Source of the DNA: Ptychodera flava | Taxonomy: Eukaryota > Hemichordata > Enteropneusta > Ptychoderidae | DNA length: 64,000 nucleotides | NCBI RefSeq assembly: GCF_041260155.1 | Contig: NC_091932.1 | Span: forward strand, 6,285,501-6,349,500 | Reading direction: 5' to 3' | Part shown: piece after piece, positions 12,238 through 25,876 of the stretch | How the letters are laid out: each line of letters begins with the position of its first letter | How positions within the stretch are numbered: the first letter of the stretch is position 1 | Program-made: the position numbers and the translations under genes | The notes under the pieces: generated by a model | The model's database searches: none | Seen by the model: only the letters and a program-made list of their open reading frames with translations | What the model was told of the DNA's origin: nothing

Positions 12238-12829
12238 CATCGCTGGACTAGTAGGTGGACTTATGATGGTCATCCCTGAATTCATCAAGAATGGAAGACA
12301 TATGAAGTCTGGAACTTGGTTTTGGATAGTTTTGTCAACCGACGTTATAAATGTCATGATTCAAAATTATTGAAAATCTGGCTAATCAAATCAAAAACTG
12401 TATACTAGCTCGTATTTTTAATTACGTAATTCTTTTATTTTCTTCTTGTTTTCTTGCCATGCAAGGAAATAACGACGATGGGGTGAAAGACCATTTACTT
12501 CCAACCCTGGTGTGTAGTTAGCTGGCAATGCAAGGAATAGTGTATGAAGAAAAATGTGACTGTTCACAAAGTATTACACATGCACGTAATAATGCACAGC
12601 CTAATGTTCTTTGCGTACAGTATACTTTATTAAAATGTTCTTTATTCAAAACGTGAACAGACTTGTGTAAAAATCATTTAATTGAAAGTTATAAATTTAT
12701 CGACATCGCTAGACTAGTAGGTGGACTTACGATGGTAACCCTGAATTCATCAAGAATAGAAGACATATGAAGTCTGGAACTGTGGGATATGATGTTGAAA
12801 TGCAGGCAGTTGAAGGCGAGGAGCGATGA
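12238..12829 (+). repeat. Local tandem duplication of last-exon and 3'-flank sequence, copy B
   Basis: Sequence starting at 12238 inside exon 4 (CATCGCTGGACTAG) restarts at 12704 (CATCGCTAGACTAG), an offset of 466 bp. The first copy also carries a ~70-bp deletion. The junction at 12703/12704 joins 3'-flank sequence (TTTATCGA) to mid-exon sequence. Coordinates cover the first copy and the duplicated exon part; the 3' flank beyond 12830 is also present twice. Confidence 0.75.
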
Positions 12830-15800
12830 CAATAACTGAAGTACACGGACTTGATTTTGGATAGTTTTGTCAACCGACGTTATAAATGTCATGATTCAAA
12901 ATTATTGAATATCTGGCTAATCAAAATCAAAAACTGTATACTAGCTCGTATTTTTAATTACGTAATTCTTTTATTTTCTTCTTGTTTTCTTGCCATGCAA
13001 GGAAATAACGACGATGGGGTGAAAGACCATTTACTTCCAACCCTGGTCTGTAGTTAGCTGGCAATGCACGGAATAGTGTATGAAGAAAAATGTGACTGTT
13101 CACAAAGTATTACACATACACGTAATAATGCAGCCTAGTGTTCTTTGCGTACAGTATACTTTATTAAAATGTTCTTTATCCAAAACGTGAACAGACTTGT
13201 GTAAAAATCATCTGATTGAAAGTTATAAATTTATCGATGCTGTAACTTGTTGACATAAATTTTGTCGAGTTTTAAAAATACACGAGCACCGTGCCCAATC
13301 GTCATCCAATTTAGTAAAGCACGGGGAAAAACCTGGTGCACTGCTTGATAAAACGTTTGCTGGAGAAAATACACAAAACTTGACTTCTGAGTTTTAACAT
13401 TATTTTTGGGAAGGACAAGACAATCTCTAGTGTGTTCTTTCTGTTGGCGATCTTATACATAATTTTCACGTCGATTGACTCTGATCTAGAATTTATTGAC
13501 ATTGCGTGAGAGATAAATTTTTATTTGTTCTCATCCAATCTAAAACCATGTCGCTGCGCGATCGCACGATTCTAGGCGGCTTCGCCTATTTATATTCTCC
13601 GAATGACTCACTTTTGTGTTATTTTTATTTATTAGAGTAATTCATTAGTAGTTTCTTGGACAAAGAACTGCCAAAATATTAACTTATATGATCGCATACA
13701 CTCTTAATATAGCTTTAGGTTCGATACTGAGCCAGCTATGGATAATGAAAACACAGTTTATTCTCTGAAGAAGCTATTCATAGTCACAGGTTTCCTGTGA
13801 ACTACACATTAAATACCTTTTATTAAGGTACGTGTTATATCGCACTTTCCAGTCTTTCTTTTCTGTCATTTTTATAAGAGGATTGCACAAAGTGAGGTAT
13901 AAAGACCTTACTCACACTTTTGGTGGTGATAAGTAACTTTTTCCTGTGCGGTTCAATTTACACTGGAAAAATTCAAACTTGTAAGTACTGGCATTAATTC
14001 CAATATTTTTCAGCTACTTGGCTTGAGTTCAAGGAATAGCTAGTGAAAGTAACCAAGGTCGTTGTCTTTCATGGCTGTACTTTCCTTTTTTATCGTTATT
14101 GATATTATAATACTCTTGTAACATTTACACAAAATAACACAAAATTCTAATTCAAATTTTAAGATGAATGAGATATGAATATTGTACAACCGTCATTAAT
14201 TGTGGAACTACAAATTAAAGTTGTACCGTGTTTCGAATTATTTAAGTGAACATTCTGTGCACGGGGAAGGGATCACTATGATGGGAAACGAGACTGGAGC
14301 ACACCGATATCCCCATAGTAGTCAGTGCTATGTAAAGATAATACATGTGTTCACGTGACCCAATGAGGACAACTACGTGATGAGCCCGGTTTTGTCAACA
14401 AGTTTGCAATGGAGATATCGGCAGTAACATCGGAACCACAAACGTCTATTCTTTCGTTATCACAGTTTCCATTGCCTGTCAGCATCTGAGAAAAACGACG
14501 ATTATTATTGGATAGACAAAAGCATCTTTCCTGGAGATCCGAGTCACGTGGCTCGTTAGGTGGGTCACATATAACAGTAGTTATGTGACGACTGCGAATC
14601 CATAATAAAGTTGATATACACAATATTTCGCCGGGTTCCAGTGCGATCACCTGACTAACTGTTATGACTTTGTAAATATTACCTGGACAATGTCACGGTC
14701 ATGTCGATATATGATTGAAATCACACATCCGAGGAGTAAAATTAGGTGTTTCTTTCATTCAAACATTGAATTATTAAGGGTTATGTAAATATAATGGATA
14801 GTCTGCTATAAACAGCATCAAATAGTTTGAACGATTTTTCAACTGACGTCCCACCTTATTTTCTAATTATTGCTGTTTTACCGAAAACAGGGTATTAGAG
14901 CCCTTGGCCGCCAGGTTAGATTTTGCCGGCATCCATGACAATGTCGATGAAAAACTTAAACTACATCATTCAACACTCGATTATCAAGGGTTGTGTAAAT
15001 ATTATTGTCAGCTATAAACAGCATCAAATAGTTGAATGCTTTTTCAACTGACATCTTACCTATTTTTCTAATTGCTGTTTTTGATGAGAAAGGAGCTTTA
15101 GAGCCCTTGGCAGCCAGGTTTGATTTTGCCGACATCCATGACAATAAAAAACTTAAACTAAGGTAGTTGGAATAACATAGGTTTAGCTCTTACGCCACTG
15201 AAGAACCATTTTATATCCCCTGAGGTAACCTCCATTTCTAAATACAATAATGTATGACTTTTTAAGATTTACATCCGTTTCCCATTTATTACGGAATATT
15301 TCCAGCTGATTGAGCTTACGCTGCAGCGTAATTGGCAATTAAACTTCATCAACTACATTATCAGCTTACATTAACAGGCTAATTGTAAAAATTCTCATCG
15401 ACATAGAAACACCTTATTGTATGTCTTTCATGTATGTTGACAACTCATTAATAAGTAAGGAAAATAAAAATGGGCTTAACATGCTTCCTTGCCTGGTGCC
15501 AATTGTATCTTTACATCGTAAACATGATTCAAGCTGAGAATACGGATCTAAATGTTTAAAGACTGCCATGTATAGTGAATCAACATTTTCGGTGAAATTC
15601 GAAAATCAAATTACTTGCACACATATTCAAACCATTCATTTTAATCAAGTAAATTCATGTCAAGTATCTGACGTCTATTAATGTACGGATATTGCTAGTT
15701 TTATTTTGGAAAAAAATCCTCTCATAGACTCCCATGTGTACTGGATAAACATTTTCGGAGAAATTCAAAATCAAATTTCTTGTACAAATATGCACTTGTA

Positions 15801-16686
15801 ACCACCCTATTCTTCCTTATTCAAATCAAGTAAATTTATATCCATTAGCAAATGTATAGAAATGAACAAGTATTAATGGTTTTATATGAAAAAAAACATA
15901 TTCGTAAATCACTAGTTTTATATTGAAAAAACACATCCGTAGTTTTCTCATCGACGGCCACATGTAGTGAAATCAATATTTTTAATGAAATCCAAAAATC
16001 AAATTTCTTGGACACACATGCACTTTTTACCTTCCACTTCAAGTAATGTACATTTACATTACTTATAAGGAAAATGTAAATAAACAGAAATAGCTTGTTT
16101 TGTAGGGAGGATTGTAATTAGTATGTCGAATAGACTCCTAGGTATTATGATGTGATATATTTAGACGAAGCACAATATCGCGCTATATGTCGGCTTCTTA
16201 TCGTTTCGCAAAAAATGGTGAACCTCCTCAAAAGGCATGCGTGAACCCTTCAAAATGCTTTTGCGAAATATTACGACCAAAAAAACAACAACCCCAGCCT
16301 CCCCCGTAATTTCTGTCTAGTCCCTAATAGGGGATATTGTCTGCGCCCCATTTATATTGCTGTCAGCAGTGGTCGCATACTAAAACCAACGATCTATTTA
16401 TTACAATGACAAGCTTTAATAATTACGGGGTCACAGGTTCATAATGGCTGACTGAGAGTGTGCATGCGGAGAATTTTTGACACGAATTATAACCTACATA
16501 TGACATGTACCAAATGAATGCAGTGACTAGAGTAAAAATAGCAATGTCACTTGATGCCCCTTGTGAACAACAGGCCTAGTTCTCCTCAACGTAACAAAGT
16601 TTATGCTGACCATATCATGGGAAAGTTTATTTCACATAGCAATAACGGGTACAAATCAAGGTATCATTAAGCACTGGTCACGGTCA
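12830..16686. other. Spacer between transporter copies B and C
   Basis: Second copy of the B 3' flank, then the common spacer, ending at the copy C start codon. It holds the two-copy 210-bp repeat near 14770-15160 and the 170-230-bp repeats near 15570-16080. No gene is recognised. The minus-strand open frame at 14351-14650 is the counterpart of 5743-6024. Confidence 0.55.
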
Positions 16687-19600
16687 ATGATGCTACAACG
16701 TCAATTGCAACGAAACATGAAGCCGAGTGACACGACCCGTGCAGATTATCGCAACGACGGCGGTATTCATGGTTGGTTGGTGGTATTTGGGAGCCATATT
16801 TGTACTGCATTCACAGTCGGTGTAATTCAGTCGATAGGTCCTCTATTCATCGCCATCCAGGACTACTTCGACGAGACTTCATCTCGTGTGTCATGGATCG
16901 TTTCATTGACAATTTGTGTTGAATTCGGTGTAGGTAAGTTTAAAATTCAGATTTTCAACAACTCAGCTAACTTTCTAGAGACGTACTGGACGTAACTATT
17001 TAAGCCAAGGTGTGGACTTAGGCGTGTTCAAATATAGGCCAGCATAGTAAATTGCTAGGTATAGAGAGACAAACTGGAGAAATGTTGTAAAATGGATTAA
17101 ACTGCTACCAAGTATTGTAATTTACAACCTTTATCTTCACGCACGGTCCCTTCACATTGGACCGTGCTTTACGGTAATCCATGTAACATTGCTCGACTGC
17201 TATATAGAACTTTTTAAAATACTAAAAGGAAGCTCGCTTAACATGAAGACGTTTTCATGAGAGCTTCATATTACAAGTGTAGTGATATCGAAGGAAAGTA
17301 AGCACTGCCCAATTAATCGAATCGTAAATTTGCTTGTAAAAGGGAATTAAAGCTGTGCAGCAAGGTTTCGGGTTATGTTGTAATGAATCAATTTAACACG
17401 ATGAGTTTTTTTTTTATTTTGGTGTAGCAGGAAATGGCTAAACATTGGAAAGTTCTTTTGCTAAAAAAACCCCCAGAAATGGTGTGCATGGGTCACATTC
17501 ACAAGTGTATGCCTTCTGATGGTATCGCGGAAATAAGACATCACTCAGTGCAAAGCCTGCAGCGAACTCGACTGAAAGAGTTCAGCTTTGGACAAGTTTA
17601 TCAACACTGCCATTGTTTTAATCGTTTAAAATTAGTCTTGAATAATCCACCGACACTAGGAATGTACTAAAGAGACAGTAAATTTTGGATACCGACGTAT
17701 CAACAAATTTAAGATTAAACGGAGAGTACACTCGTGTGACAACATTTATGGCAGTTTGATTAAACATTTCAATTGCGTTATCGGATTATAAACGATAACA
17801 CTGTTTGATATCGATATTCAGGGTCAGTAGACTTCACAATTTTGTAGTCCGGCGTTTTTTCAATACTTTGAAAACAAGACGACATATCACACCAACTAAA
17901 GGTTTTTGTCATTCCTCGAATGGCGGATACGCTAAAGAAAGCAATTTGTCCAAAGGACAGACGTTGAACTTTAGTTTTAAATTGAAACCACATTTAAATA
18001 TGTTATGCGTGTGTACCGTACAGGTCAAATAGTCAAACCTTGTTACCTTCTTTATCTTTAATGAGTCTTGTCATTTTCCTTAATCAATAAAAATGTCGTC
18101 TTGCTGAATCTCCATTCATTGTTAATATGTTTACCGAATATTTCCGTGAACAAGTGAGTGAATCATAGTATCACAAGAAACTGAGTTACCAGTAGAAGAT
18201 CACAAGCGAGGCACTTTGAAGAGATGGAAGTTCTAGTAGATTTCACGAAATCACGAAATGACCAAGTTAATGATATTTGAATTTATCTAGATAAGTATTG
18301 GACAGTTTTGTTCATCATTTCAAACTTGTACGTCGAAAGTTTACTATAAGAATACCTGAGAACAATGAAAGGAAAGCGAAAAAATATTAATACTGTATGT
18401 AATCTACATAATTTTAACACAGGTCCATTCGTGAACATTTGTATTAAGAAGATAGGACACCGCCTAACAGTAATGTCTGGAACAGCGATATCTTCAATTG
18501 GATTATTGTTGAGTGCATTTGCCCCAAATATTGAGTTTCTGTACTTCAGCTTTGGTTTAATCATAGGTAAGAGAAATAATTAGTTTTATCACATGCAAAA
18601 GCCAAGTTTGTCGTCTCCGAACAAAAAATACGGGATTTATTCTCTGGTCGTTCTACGTCACGACAACCCGCGTCTATATATCATCAATTTTTGCGTCATC
18701 TTCGGTGTGCTCGTCTATAAGAACAAACGATGTGGCGGCCGGTATTTTTCCCACGATCAAAATGTGTCTGACGTGAAAATGTCTTAAACATTAGTCATGA
18801 TTATTAGAGTCTGACAAAATACATCAACTAGGCAAATTTCTGAGCCCTCGTGTTTTAGTTTTGTCGCCAACATGCATGGGTTCGTATTCGTGTGGACCCC
18901 ACCGACGTCTGCACTTTCGACGCACTGTGTACTCTAATGCGGTAGACATACGGTTTCCACTGCAACAAGGGGGTTAAGTGCGGTGTCCAGGCCTCCAAAA
19001 GTAATGTAATCAAATCGATATTTTCACAGACTACGACAATAATAACCCGAAAAATATAAACACAAGAGTGTACCGCCTTTATATTGCGAAGGAATTACGT
19101 GAATAAATTGCGGAAACAACGAACTCGAAGCTGGTCGCGTTACCGTGAGTTCCGTAAGCACCGGGTCAGGCCCGACGTTTGTAGTGTTCGCGCTGTCGAT
19201 ATTAAGTCGATGTTTGTTCCCGAAAAATAGCGTCTCTTCATCTGTGGTAAACTTCTAGGCCTATGCTATCTTTGAAATAGTGTATAACTTTGCGGAATGT
19301 ACGTGTATATAGACCGAGAGGTCGTCAGATATTTGCTCCATACACGAACGTGAACGTTGTGTTCCTAGGTCACGCGACGGACCACTGGAAATGATTGACA
19401 ACGTGCGCACGGCGTATTGATATTATTCCTAAAGTAGTTCAAAAATTTAAACGCGGAATCGTCATGGAAAACTTCTTTTACTTTGCAAAATATAACCAAT
19501 TCTTGGCTTGTGCATGTGATACGTATATTATTCCCTAATATTTTTCTTGGTTAAGCGAAGGAAAATACGAGTGACGTAATGACTGTGTCACCACTCGTCT

Positions 19601-21322
19601 TCGACTCGTGGTGACATGGTCATTACGTCACTCGTATTTTCCTTCGCTGAACGAAGAAAAATATTAGGGAATAATATCTAATATTATAAACAACAATATA
19701 ATTTATCGGTAGCCATGTTCAGTTACCTTGCCATACAACATGGTGCACGGTAATGAATTCCAGTGTTCTGCAACACTAATAGCAAACGTTTTCTGTCAAA
19801 TTGCTGTACGAAATTTCGGAAAAAAGGAATTTCAATGTTGGGGTTGCACATGTGTGATAATCATGAACACTTCTGACATTATTTTGCATATGCAATGTAC
19901 CCAGCCTCTGTGGTGAGGTAATGCATTGAATATGGGCTGTGAAAAACTATATAACATTGACAAACTAATAGCATCTACGAGCCTATTTGCTAGTTTATGT
20001 TTGCAATTGGTCACTCACTGAGATGGCAAATGCTTACATGTATTACTAGTTAGAATAGAAGCGCTTTCTGGGGGCTGTAATATTTTATCACAATATTTCT
20101 TCATTTCTTTGCCATTTTAGCGAAGATTTATAACACTGACACATGTTTCTTTACTCAAACGTACGTTTATGCACTACTTTACATTACCGATATATCATTG
20201 TAATGACTTGTTTCTTTGAAGGACTTGGATATGGCCTTGTAAAAACTCCAGCAGTCGGAATCATGGCCCTCTACATCAAGAATCGGTTCGCATTAGCTAA
20301 TGCAATAGCTTTTACTGGATGTGGCATTGGAGTGTTCGTGTTTCCACCATTACTACAATTACTGATCGACAGCTACGGGTGGAGAGGTGCTCTGATCGTA
20401 TTTTCTGCAATAAATGCCCACATGTTTGTTTCTGCTTCATTGTTCAAATCGCCAAGTTTACAGCAAAGTGATCACGGTAAAAATTCGGCTCTCAACGTTG
20501 AGAATGAGGATATAAAATCGGACATTAAAAATCACGGAATATTAGAAACAATCAGGCAACTATGTGACTGCGGTTTGTTCGTGAAGGATCCCTCGTTTAT
20601 TGTTGTATGTATGGCTGGGTTTTTCGGCATAGGCATTGGATACAACGGGGTTCCAGTTCATGCAATCGCTAGAGCCGAAGTCTTAAAAGTTGGAACGCCT
20701 CAAGAAATATCTTTCCTGGCGTCAGCACTTGGAATTAGCAGTATCCTTGGGCGTGTGTCAGTACCAGTTATTTTGTACCTATTATCAAGATATTTGACCA
20801 GTTCACGCTTATTCGGAATAACCCTTGTTCTATCTGGTGTTGCATATTTTGTTAGCGTTCTTTGCAAGACGTACGCATCCTACTTGGCGTTCACTCTTGT
20901 TTTGGGATTTCTTAGTGGAATATTTCTGACAGTGATCGTGTTAGTTCTGAAAGACATTGTCTCCGGTGTGATGCTCACGGCTGGGCTAAATTTGTATTCG
21001 CCCTTCATCGCTACGGCAGGGTTAATTGGCCCTCCATGCGCAGGTAGGAACAACCTGTAAACTCGCTTGATTTACTTTTGTCAACTTTTGACATGGACCA
21101 TTCCTGAATACTTACTTTTCTAAAATGTATCTTAACTTTGCAGGTTTCATATACGACGAAACAGGCGATTACAACAACTCTTTTCACTTTTATGGCATCG
21201 CTGGACTAGTAGGTGGACTTATGATGGTCATTCCTGAATTCATCAAGAATGGAAGACATATGAAGTCTGGAACTGTGGGATATGATGTTGAAATGCAGGC
21301 AGTTGAAGGCGAGGAGCGATGA
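16687..21322 (+). CDS. SLC16/MCT-like transporter gene, copy C (intact)
   Basis: Exons 16687-16933, 18423-18566, 20222-21043 and 21144-21322 give 1392 bp, 463 residues, with GT-AG introns and phase 1 at each junction. The start is the first of two adjacent ATGs (MM), the frame start seen in copies B and D; an upstream ATG at 16603 is not shared. Exon 1 carries the MCT TM1 motif as DGGIHGW, followed by SIGPLF and SSRVSWI. Exon 2 has GYRLTV and LLLSAFAPN. Exon 3 has the TM5 signature (YIKNRFALANAIAF, YGWRGA), a charged loop, and TM7-TM11 with ILGRVS and GPPCAG. Exon 4 has IYDETGDYNNSFHFYG. The length is normal for the family. It is a plasma-membrane solute carrier by family; the substrate is unknown, and a basigin-type partner is possible but not shown. 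Intron 1 lacks the MITE and the 37-bp inverted-repeat element; intron 2 carries a 1.1-kb insert. Confidence 0.9.
18592..19680. mobile_element. ~1.1-kb insertion in intron 2 of copy C
   Basis: The other copies run directly from the exon 2 donor region to the ATATAATTTGTCGGTAGCC stretch; copy C has about 1.1 kb more. The insert is richer in CG than its surroundings, has no credible long open frame and ends in a 153-bp palindrome. Boundaries are approximate because flanks are AT-rich. Likely a non-autonomous DNA element. Confidence 0.65.
19525..19677. repeat. Near-perfect 153-bp palindrome (foldback)
   Basis: The left arm starts ATATTATTCCCTAATATTTT and the right arm ends with its complement at 19677. 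Complementarity continues inward through GTGACGTAATGAC and a TGTCACCAC/GTGGTGACA pair to a loop of a few bases around 19600. Only a few mismatches are seen, such as around GGTTAAGCG. Confidence 0.9.
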
Positions 21323-22674
21323 CAATAACTGAAGTACACGGACTTGGTTTTGGATAGTTTTGTCAACCGACGTTATAAATGTCATGATTCAAAATTATTG
21401 AATATCTGGCTAATCAAAATCAAAAACTGTATACTAGCTCGTATTTTTAATTACGTAATTCTTTTATTTTCTTCTTGTTTTCTTGCCATGCAAGGAAATA
21501 ACGACTATGGGGTGAAAGACCATTTACTTCCAACCCTCGTGTGTAGTTAGCTGGCAATGCACGGAATAGTGTATGAAGAAAAATGTGACTGTTCACAAAG
21601 TATTACACATACACGTAATAATGCAGCCTAATGTTGTTTGCGTATAGTATACTTTATTAAAATGTTCTTTATTCAAAACGTGAACAGACTTGTGTAAAAA
21701 TCATCTGATTGAAAGTTATAAATTTATCGATGCTGCAACTTGTTGACATAAATTTTGTCGAGTTTTAAAATACACGAGCGATGCCCAATCGTCATCCAAT
21801 TTAGTAAAGCACGGGGAAAAACCTGGTGCACTGCTTGATAAAACGTTTGCTGGAGAAAATACACAACACTTGACTTCTGAGTTTTAACATTATTTTTAGG
21901 AAGGACAAGACAATCTCTAGTGTGTTCTTTCTGTTGGCAATCTTATACATAATTTTCACGTCGATTGACTCGTATCTAGAATTTATTGACATTGCGTGAG
22001 AGATAAATTTTTATTTGTTCTCACCCAATCTTAAAACCATGTCGCTGAGCGATCGCACGATTCTAGGCGGCTTCGCCTATTTATATTCTCGAATGACTCA
22101 GTTTTGTGTTATTTTTATTTATTGGAGTAATTCATTAGTAGTTTCTTGGACAAAGAACTGCCAAAATATTAACTTATATGATCGCATACACTCTTAATAT
22201 AGCTTTAGGTTCGATACTGAGCCAGCTACGGATAATGAAAACACAGCTTATTCTCTGAAGAAGCTATTCATAGTCACAGGTTTCCTGTGAACTACACATT
22301 AAATACCTTTTATTAAGGTACGTGTTATATCGCACTTTCCAGTCTTTCTTTTCTGTCATTCTATAAGAGGATTGCACAAAGTGAGGTATAAAGACCTTAC
22401 TCACACTTTTAATGGTGATAGGTAACTTTTTCCTGTGCGGTTCAATTTACACTGGAAAAATTCAAACTTGTAAGTACTGGCATTAATTCCAATATTTTTC
22501 AGCTACTTGGCTTGAGTTCAAGGAATAGCTAGTGAAAGTAACCAAGTTCGTTGTCCTTCATGGCTGTACTTTCCTTTTTTATCGTTATTGATATTATAAT
22601 ACTCTTGTAACATTTACACAAAATAACACAAAATTCTAATTCAAATTTTAAGATGAATGAGATATGAATATTGT
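21323..22674. other. 3' flank and spacer after copy C, left of the retroelement
   Basis: Same sequence as 4217-5575 in the A-B spacer, with no recognised gene. It is interrupted at 22675 by the Penelope-like element; the homology resumes at 25971. Confidence 0.6.
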
Positions 22675-22678
22675 ACAA

Positions 22679-22770
22679 TATGACATCAAATCGATTCCAG
22701 CAATCATTATCATTCAAGGCAAATAAATTACCAGGTCCAATAAACAGTAAAAACAAACACACAAAGAAAC
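22679..22770 (-). repeat. Pseudo-LTR, 3' copy
   Basis: Identical over 92 bp to 25877-25968. Identity between the two ends implies recent insertion if they are copied from one template, as in other Penelope-like elements. The last 2 bases overlap the putative target-site bases in the right-hand copy. Confidence 0.85.
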
Positions 22771-22797
22771 ATAAGATCACTGACAAAATCGGTAGTA

Positions 22798-22869
22798 CAA
22801 TCTTGAACCACTATATAATTCCGGAATGGGTAAGCGTACCCTGCTAGCATGCTACACCCGTCAAGATTG
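22798..22869 (-). other. Conserved stem-loop in the 3' UTR of the Penelope-like element
   Basis: Outer stem 22798-22806 pairs with 22861-22869 (9 bp, CAATCTTGA). Inside is a small hairpin at 22828-22841 (GGGTA, loop, TACCC on the minus strand) followed by TTCCGGA. The same arrangement is present in the second, diverged element at 41464-41547. Confidence 0.6.
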
Positions 22870-25800
22870 AACTAGTGTGACAAAGTTATTGTACGGTAAT
22901 TCAGCTATCTGCTAAATTACTGTTCTGAGTCAAAGTCGGGAATACTGTCTTTCATCATCTGAGTGACAGATTTGCCATATTTAGATATAAGATCTCCATA
23001 TCTACCATAGAACTTCTTAAAAGATCTAACCAACCTACTTTGTGAAAATCCTTGTCTCACCAGCTTTAAGACTAATAAGCTGTGTCTCTCTTGAAAATCT
23101 CCATATGAATCACAAGCTCTACAGTATCTCAGTAGTTGTGAAATGTACACACCATAAGCTGGACTCGACGGAATATTACTGGTCAAGTAGGGAAAGTTAA
23201 TGATTTCAAATTAAAATCATCCCTTTTATCATACAACTTGGTGTGTATTGCATTGTGTCTAATTTCAATAAATAGATCAAGATACGATGCTGAGTTCATG
23301 CTCTCCGTTGTTTCTTTAATTTCTAATTCATCTGGATATATGTGATGGAGGTAATTAGAAATTCCAGGATTGTTCAAACTGATGAGATCATCAATATATC
23401 TATAGGTATTATTAAAGGACTTTGCAACTCTTTTAGATCCTGAACTATGAAGAGTCTGCATGAACTCAGCTTCATATGAATACAAAAATAAATCAGCAAG
23501 AAGTGGTGCACAGTTTGTACCCATAGGAATGCCTATAGTTTGCCTGAATGTCATACCGGCAAATGAGACATATATGTTGTCAATTAGGAAGTGTAGCATC
23601 TTAATTACTTCCGTATCAGTGTATTTGCATTTGGCATCACTTGTTGTTACTAAAATAGCCTGAATTGTGTTTGATGACAATGTAATCATACCTGCGACTG
23701 CCATTCTTGTAAAAGAAGGCCTGCTTAACCAATGATGACAACCTAGTTTTAAGCTTGTTGTGTGGGATGGTGGTGTAAAGTGTAGAAAAATCAAATGTGC
23801 GGATTGAACCATACTTGCTTTTGTTGGTATCTAGAGTATGTAATAATTCTTTAGAATTTTTCAATATCCACATCTGATTAATCCCACTCGTTTCATAAAC
23901 CTTGTCACAATATCGTACCAGACCAGATTGATGGTTGACAAAATTGTGGTCAAGAGTTGTGACAAGCGTTTGGTTGTACATCTGCTGCAACCTGCTATAA
24001 AACGTTGCTTATATGGATTCTTATGGATTTTGGGAATCCAATATAGTCGAGGTAGAACATTGTCATCATTTGATAGCTTGATGCCAAATGCATTCAAAAC
24101 CGATGAATGATTATCAAATATTTCCTGTTTGGACAGGCTTGATGGACAGTAGGTGGTATTACTGTCACCTGAATTAATTTTCAGTTCATTCATCAAACAC
24201 TGAATGTAGAATTGCTTGCAGACAAAAATGATGTTATTAGAAGCTTTGTCTGCAGGCACGACAACATATTTATCATGCAATGCATCTAGGCATTCACGTA
24301 TGGTGGAGTCATCAAATGAAGATGTTGTCTTGATGACAGTATATGAAGAACGAAGACGTGATATACGTTTCTGAACTTATCTCTGACAGTACGTAACCAG
24401 TCAGAGAGGCACTCAACGTCTTCATCTTCTACAGAGGCCCACTTCTTTGCATAAGTCTCGGCAGCATCCATAATGATTTTAAAATTATAGTTCCAGTTTA
24501 TGGTTGGTGGCTCACGATATTTAGGGCCATACTGGAACAACTGCCGAAGTTTATTATTCGTGACGATGTTTAGGTCACCAGTTATTACATGACCATACGG
24601 CTTGTAACAAAAGGAAGATGACGTGCAATCACAAGTAATGTCATGAATGTTCTCCAGGTCTAGATCCTTTAAAACCTTGTTGTAATTAAATAGTTTCCTA
24701 CCTATAGTTCTAGAATAGCTGTAGGAAACTATAGGTGGTTCTTGAAATTTAAAATGTGGAGGAACTTTATCAATGACATCCTTGTTGTTAAAATATTGCT
24801 GATATTAATACTGTCAATTCCTTTGTTGACAAACCGTACAGGGAAAAACATCCTCTGCTGACTGTTGATGCTGTCCGTCCGAACAGGTCTAAATAGCCGA
24901 TGATGGCCTATATCTATAATAATAGATATTAACCGATGTTCGGGTGTTTCCAGATTGTAATTCATGTTATCAACAGTCAACAAAAGCGATCTTAACTTTT
25001 GCAAGGAACATCCAAACAGCTCAGTTCTTATTTTGTGAACACCAAAAGGTTGGTTAAGCATGGGTAAGAGATCACTGAACTGGGGATTTCTAGTGTTGTT
25101 ACCATGTCTATGACCATGGCTTCGTCGTCTTCTCGGACGAGAGTTGAACAAACCCATGACATTGACAGATTTCCCTCTAGGGCTTGATAGATTACCCACA
25201 CCTAGAACATTGTCATTACAGCATATGGCATAGCTGTGCCGAGTTCAGTGATCCAATGGTGTTCACGCTGTTTGCGATAGCTCCTGCTTAGTTTAGAACT
25301 ATTGGAAGGATGGTAGATTTTTTCCAATATTCTAACTTTCATGTTTAAAACTGAATGTAGAGGATTATTAAAGTGGGTGTATAGGCAGGTAGGCAAATTG
25401 TTATTTATGCCAGACCTATGCCCACACATCCTCTTTGAAAGTTTTTCCCCGGTCTCTCCAACATATATTAAACCACACAAAGAACACTCTATGCCATAGA
25501 TGATGTTTTTAGATTGGCAAGAGAGTGGTTCAAATGCCTTTGTGTGGTAAGTCTTTTTGGATAGATTACTCTGTGTCACAGTATCTGAAATAAGAATGTT
25601 GCAAGTTTTGCAGTTTCTAGTAGTACACGGTGACACAGAGCAATCACATTCTATATTTTCTTTGAGTATGTCCGATATTATAATCCGAGGGCTCCGTCCA
25701 GCTAATGGATTGTTTGCCCTAAACAAACCATCAGGGGTAGTTTTATTTTTCCGGTCTCGACCCAAACCGGTATTTACTTTATATTTACTCATGACATTTG

Positions 25801-25876
25801 GTTGTGGAAGTACCAGGCTATTGACATGCTCGGGGACTTGCATCCACCAGCAGACATGTCCACCTGGGTGTGGCAA

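Larger units (their letters stand above)
8051..12829 (+). pseudogene. SLC16/MCT-like gene, copy B (broken)
   Basis: Exons equivalent to the intact copies: 8051-8297, 10597-10740, 11266-12086 and 12186 onward. Three lesions are visible. In exon 1 the conserved TM2 tryptophan codon is TGA (8258-8260), which stops the frame after about 69 residues. In exon 3 one T is missing from a T run near 11952, so the frame ends at 11972, and the correct frame resumes in the next register up to the donor at 12087. The last exon is rearranged: about 70 bp are deleted after 12315 between short GGAACT/GGACT matches. A second, acceptor-less copy of its 3' part lies at 12704-12829 and keeps the normal stop. No full-length transporter can be made. 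The frameshift alone could be a sequencing error; the stop and rearrangement are less easily so. Confidence 0.85.

Noticed and set aside
23460..24110. Plus-strand open frames across the Penelope-like element
   Set aside because: Shadows of the minus-strand reverse transcriptase.
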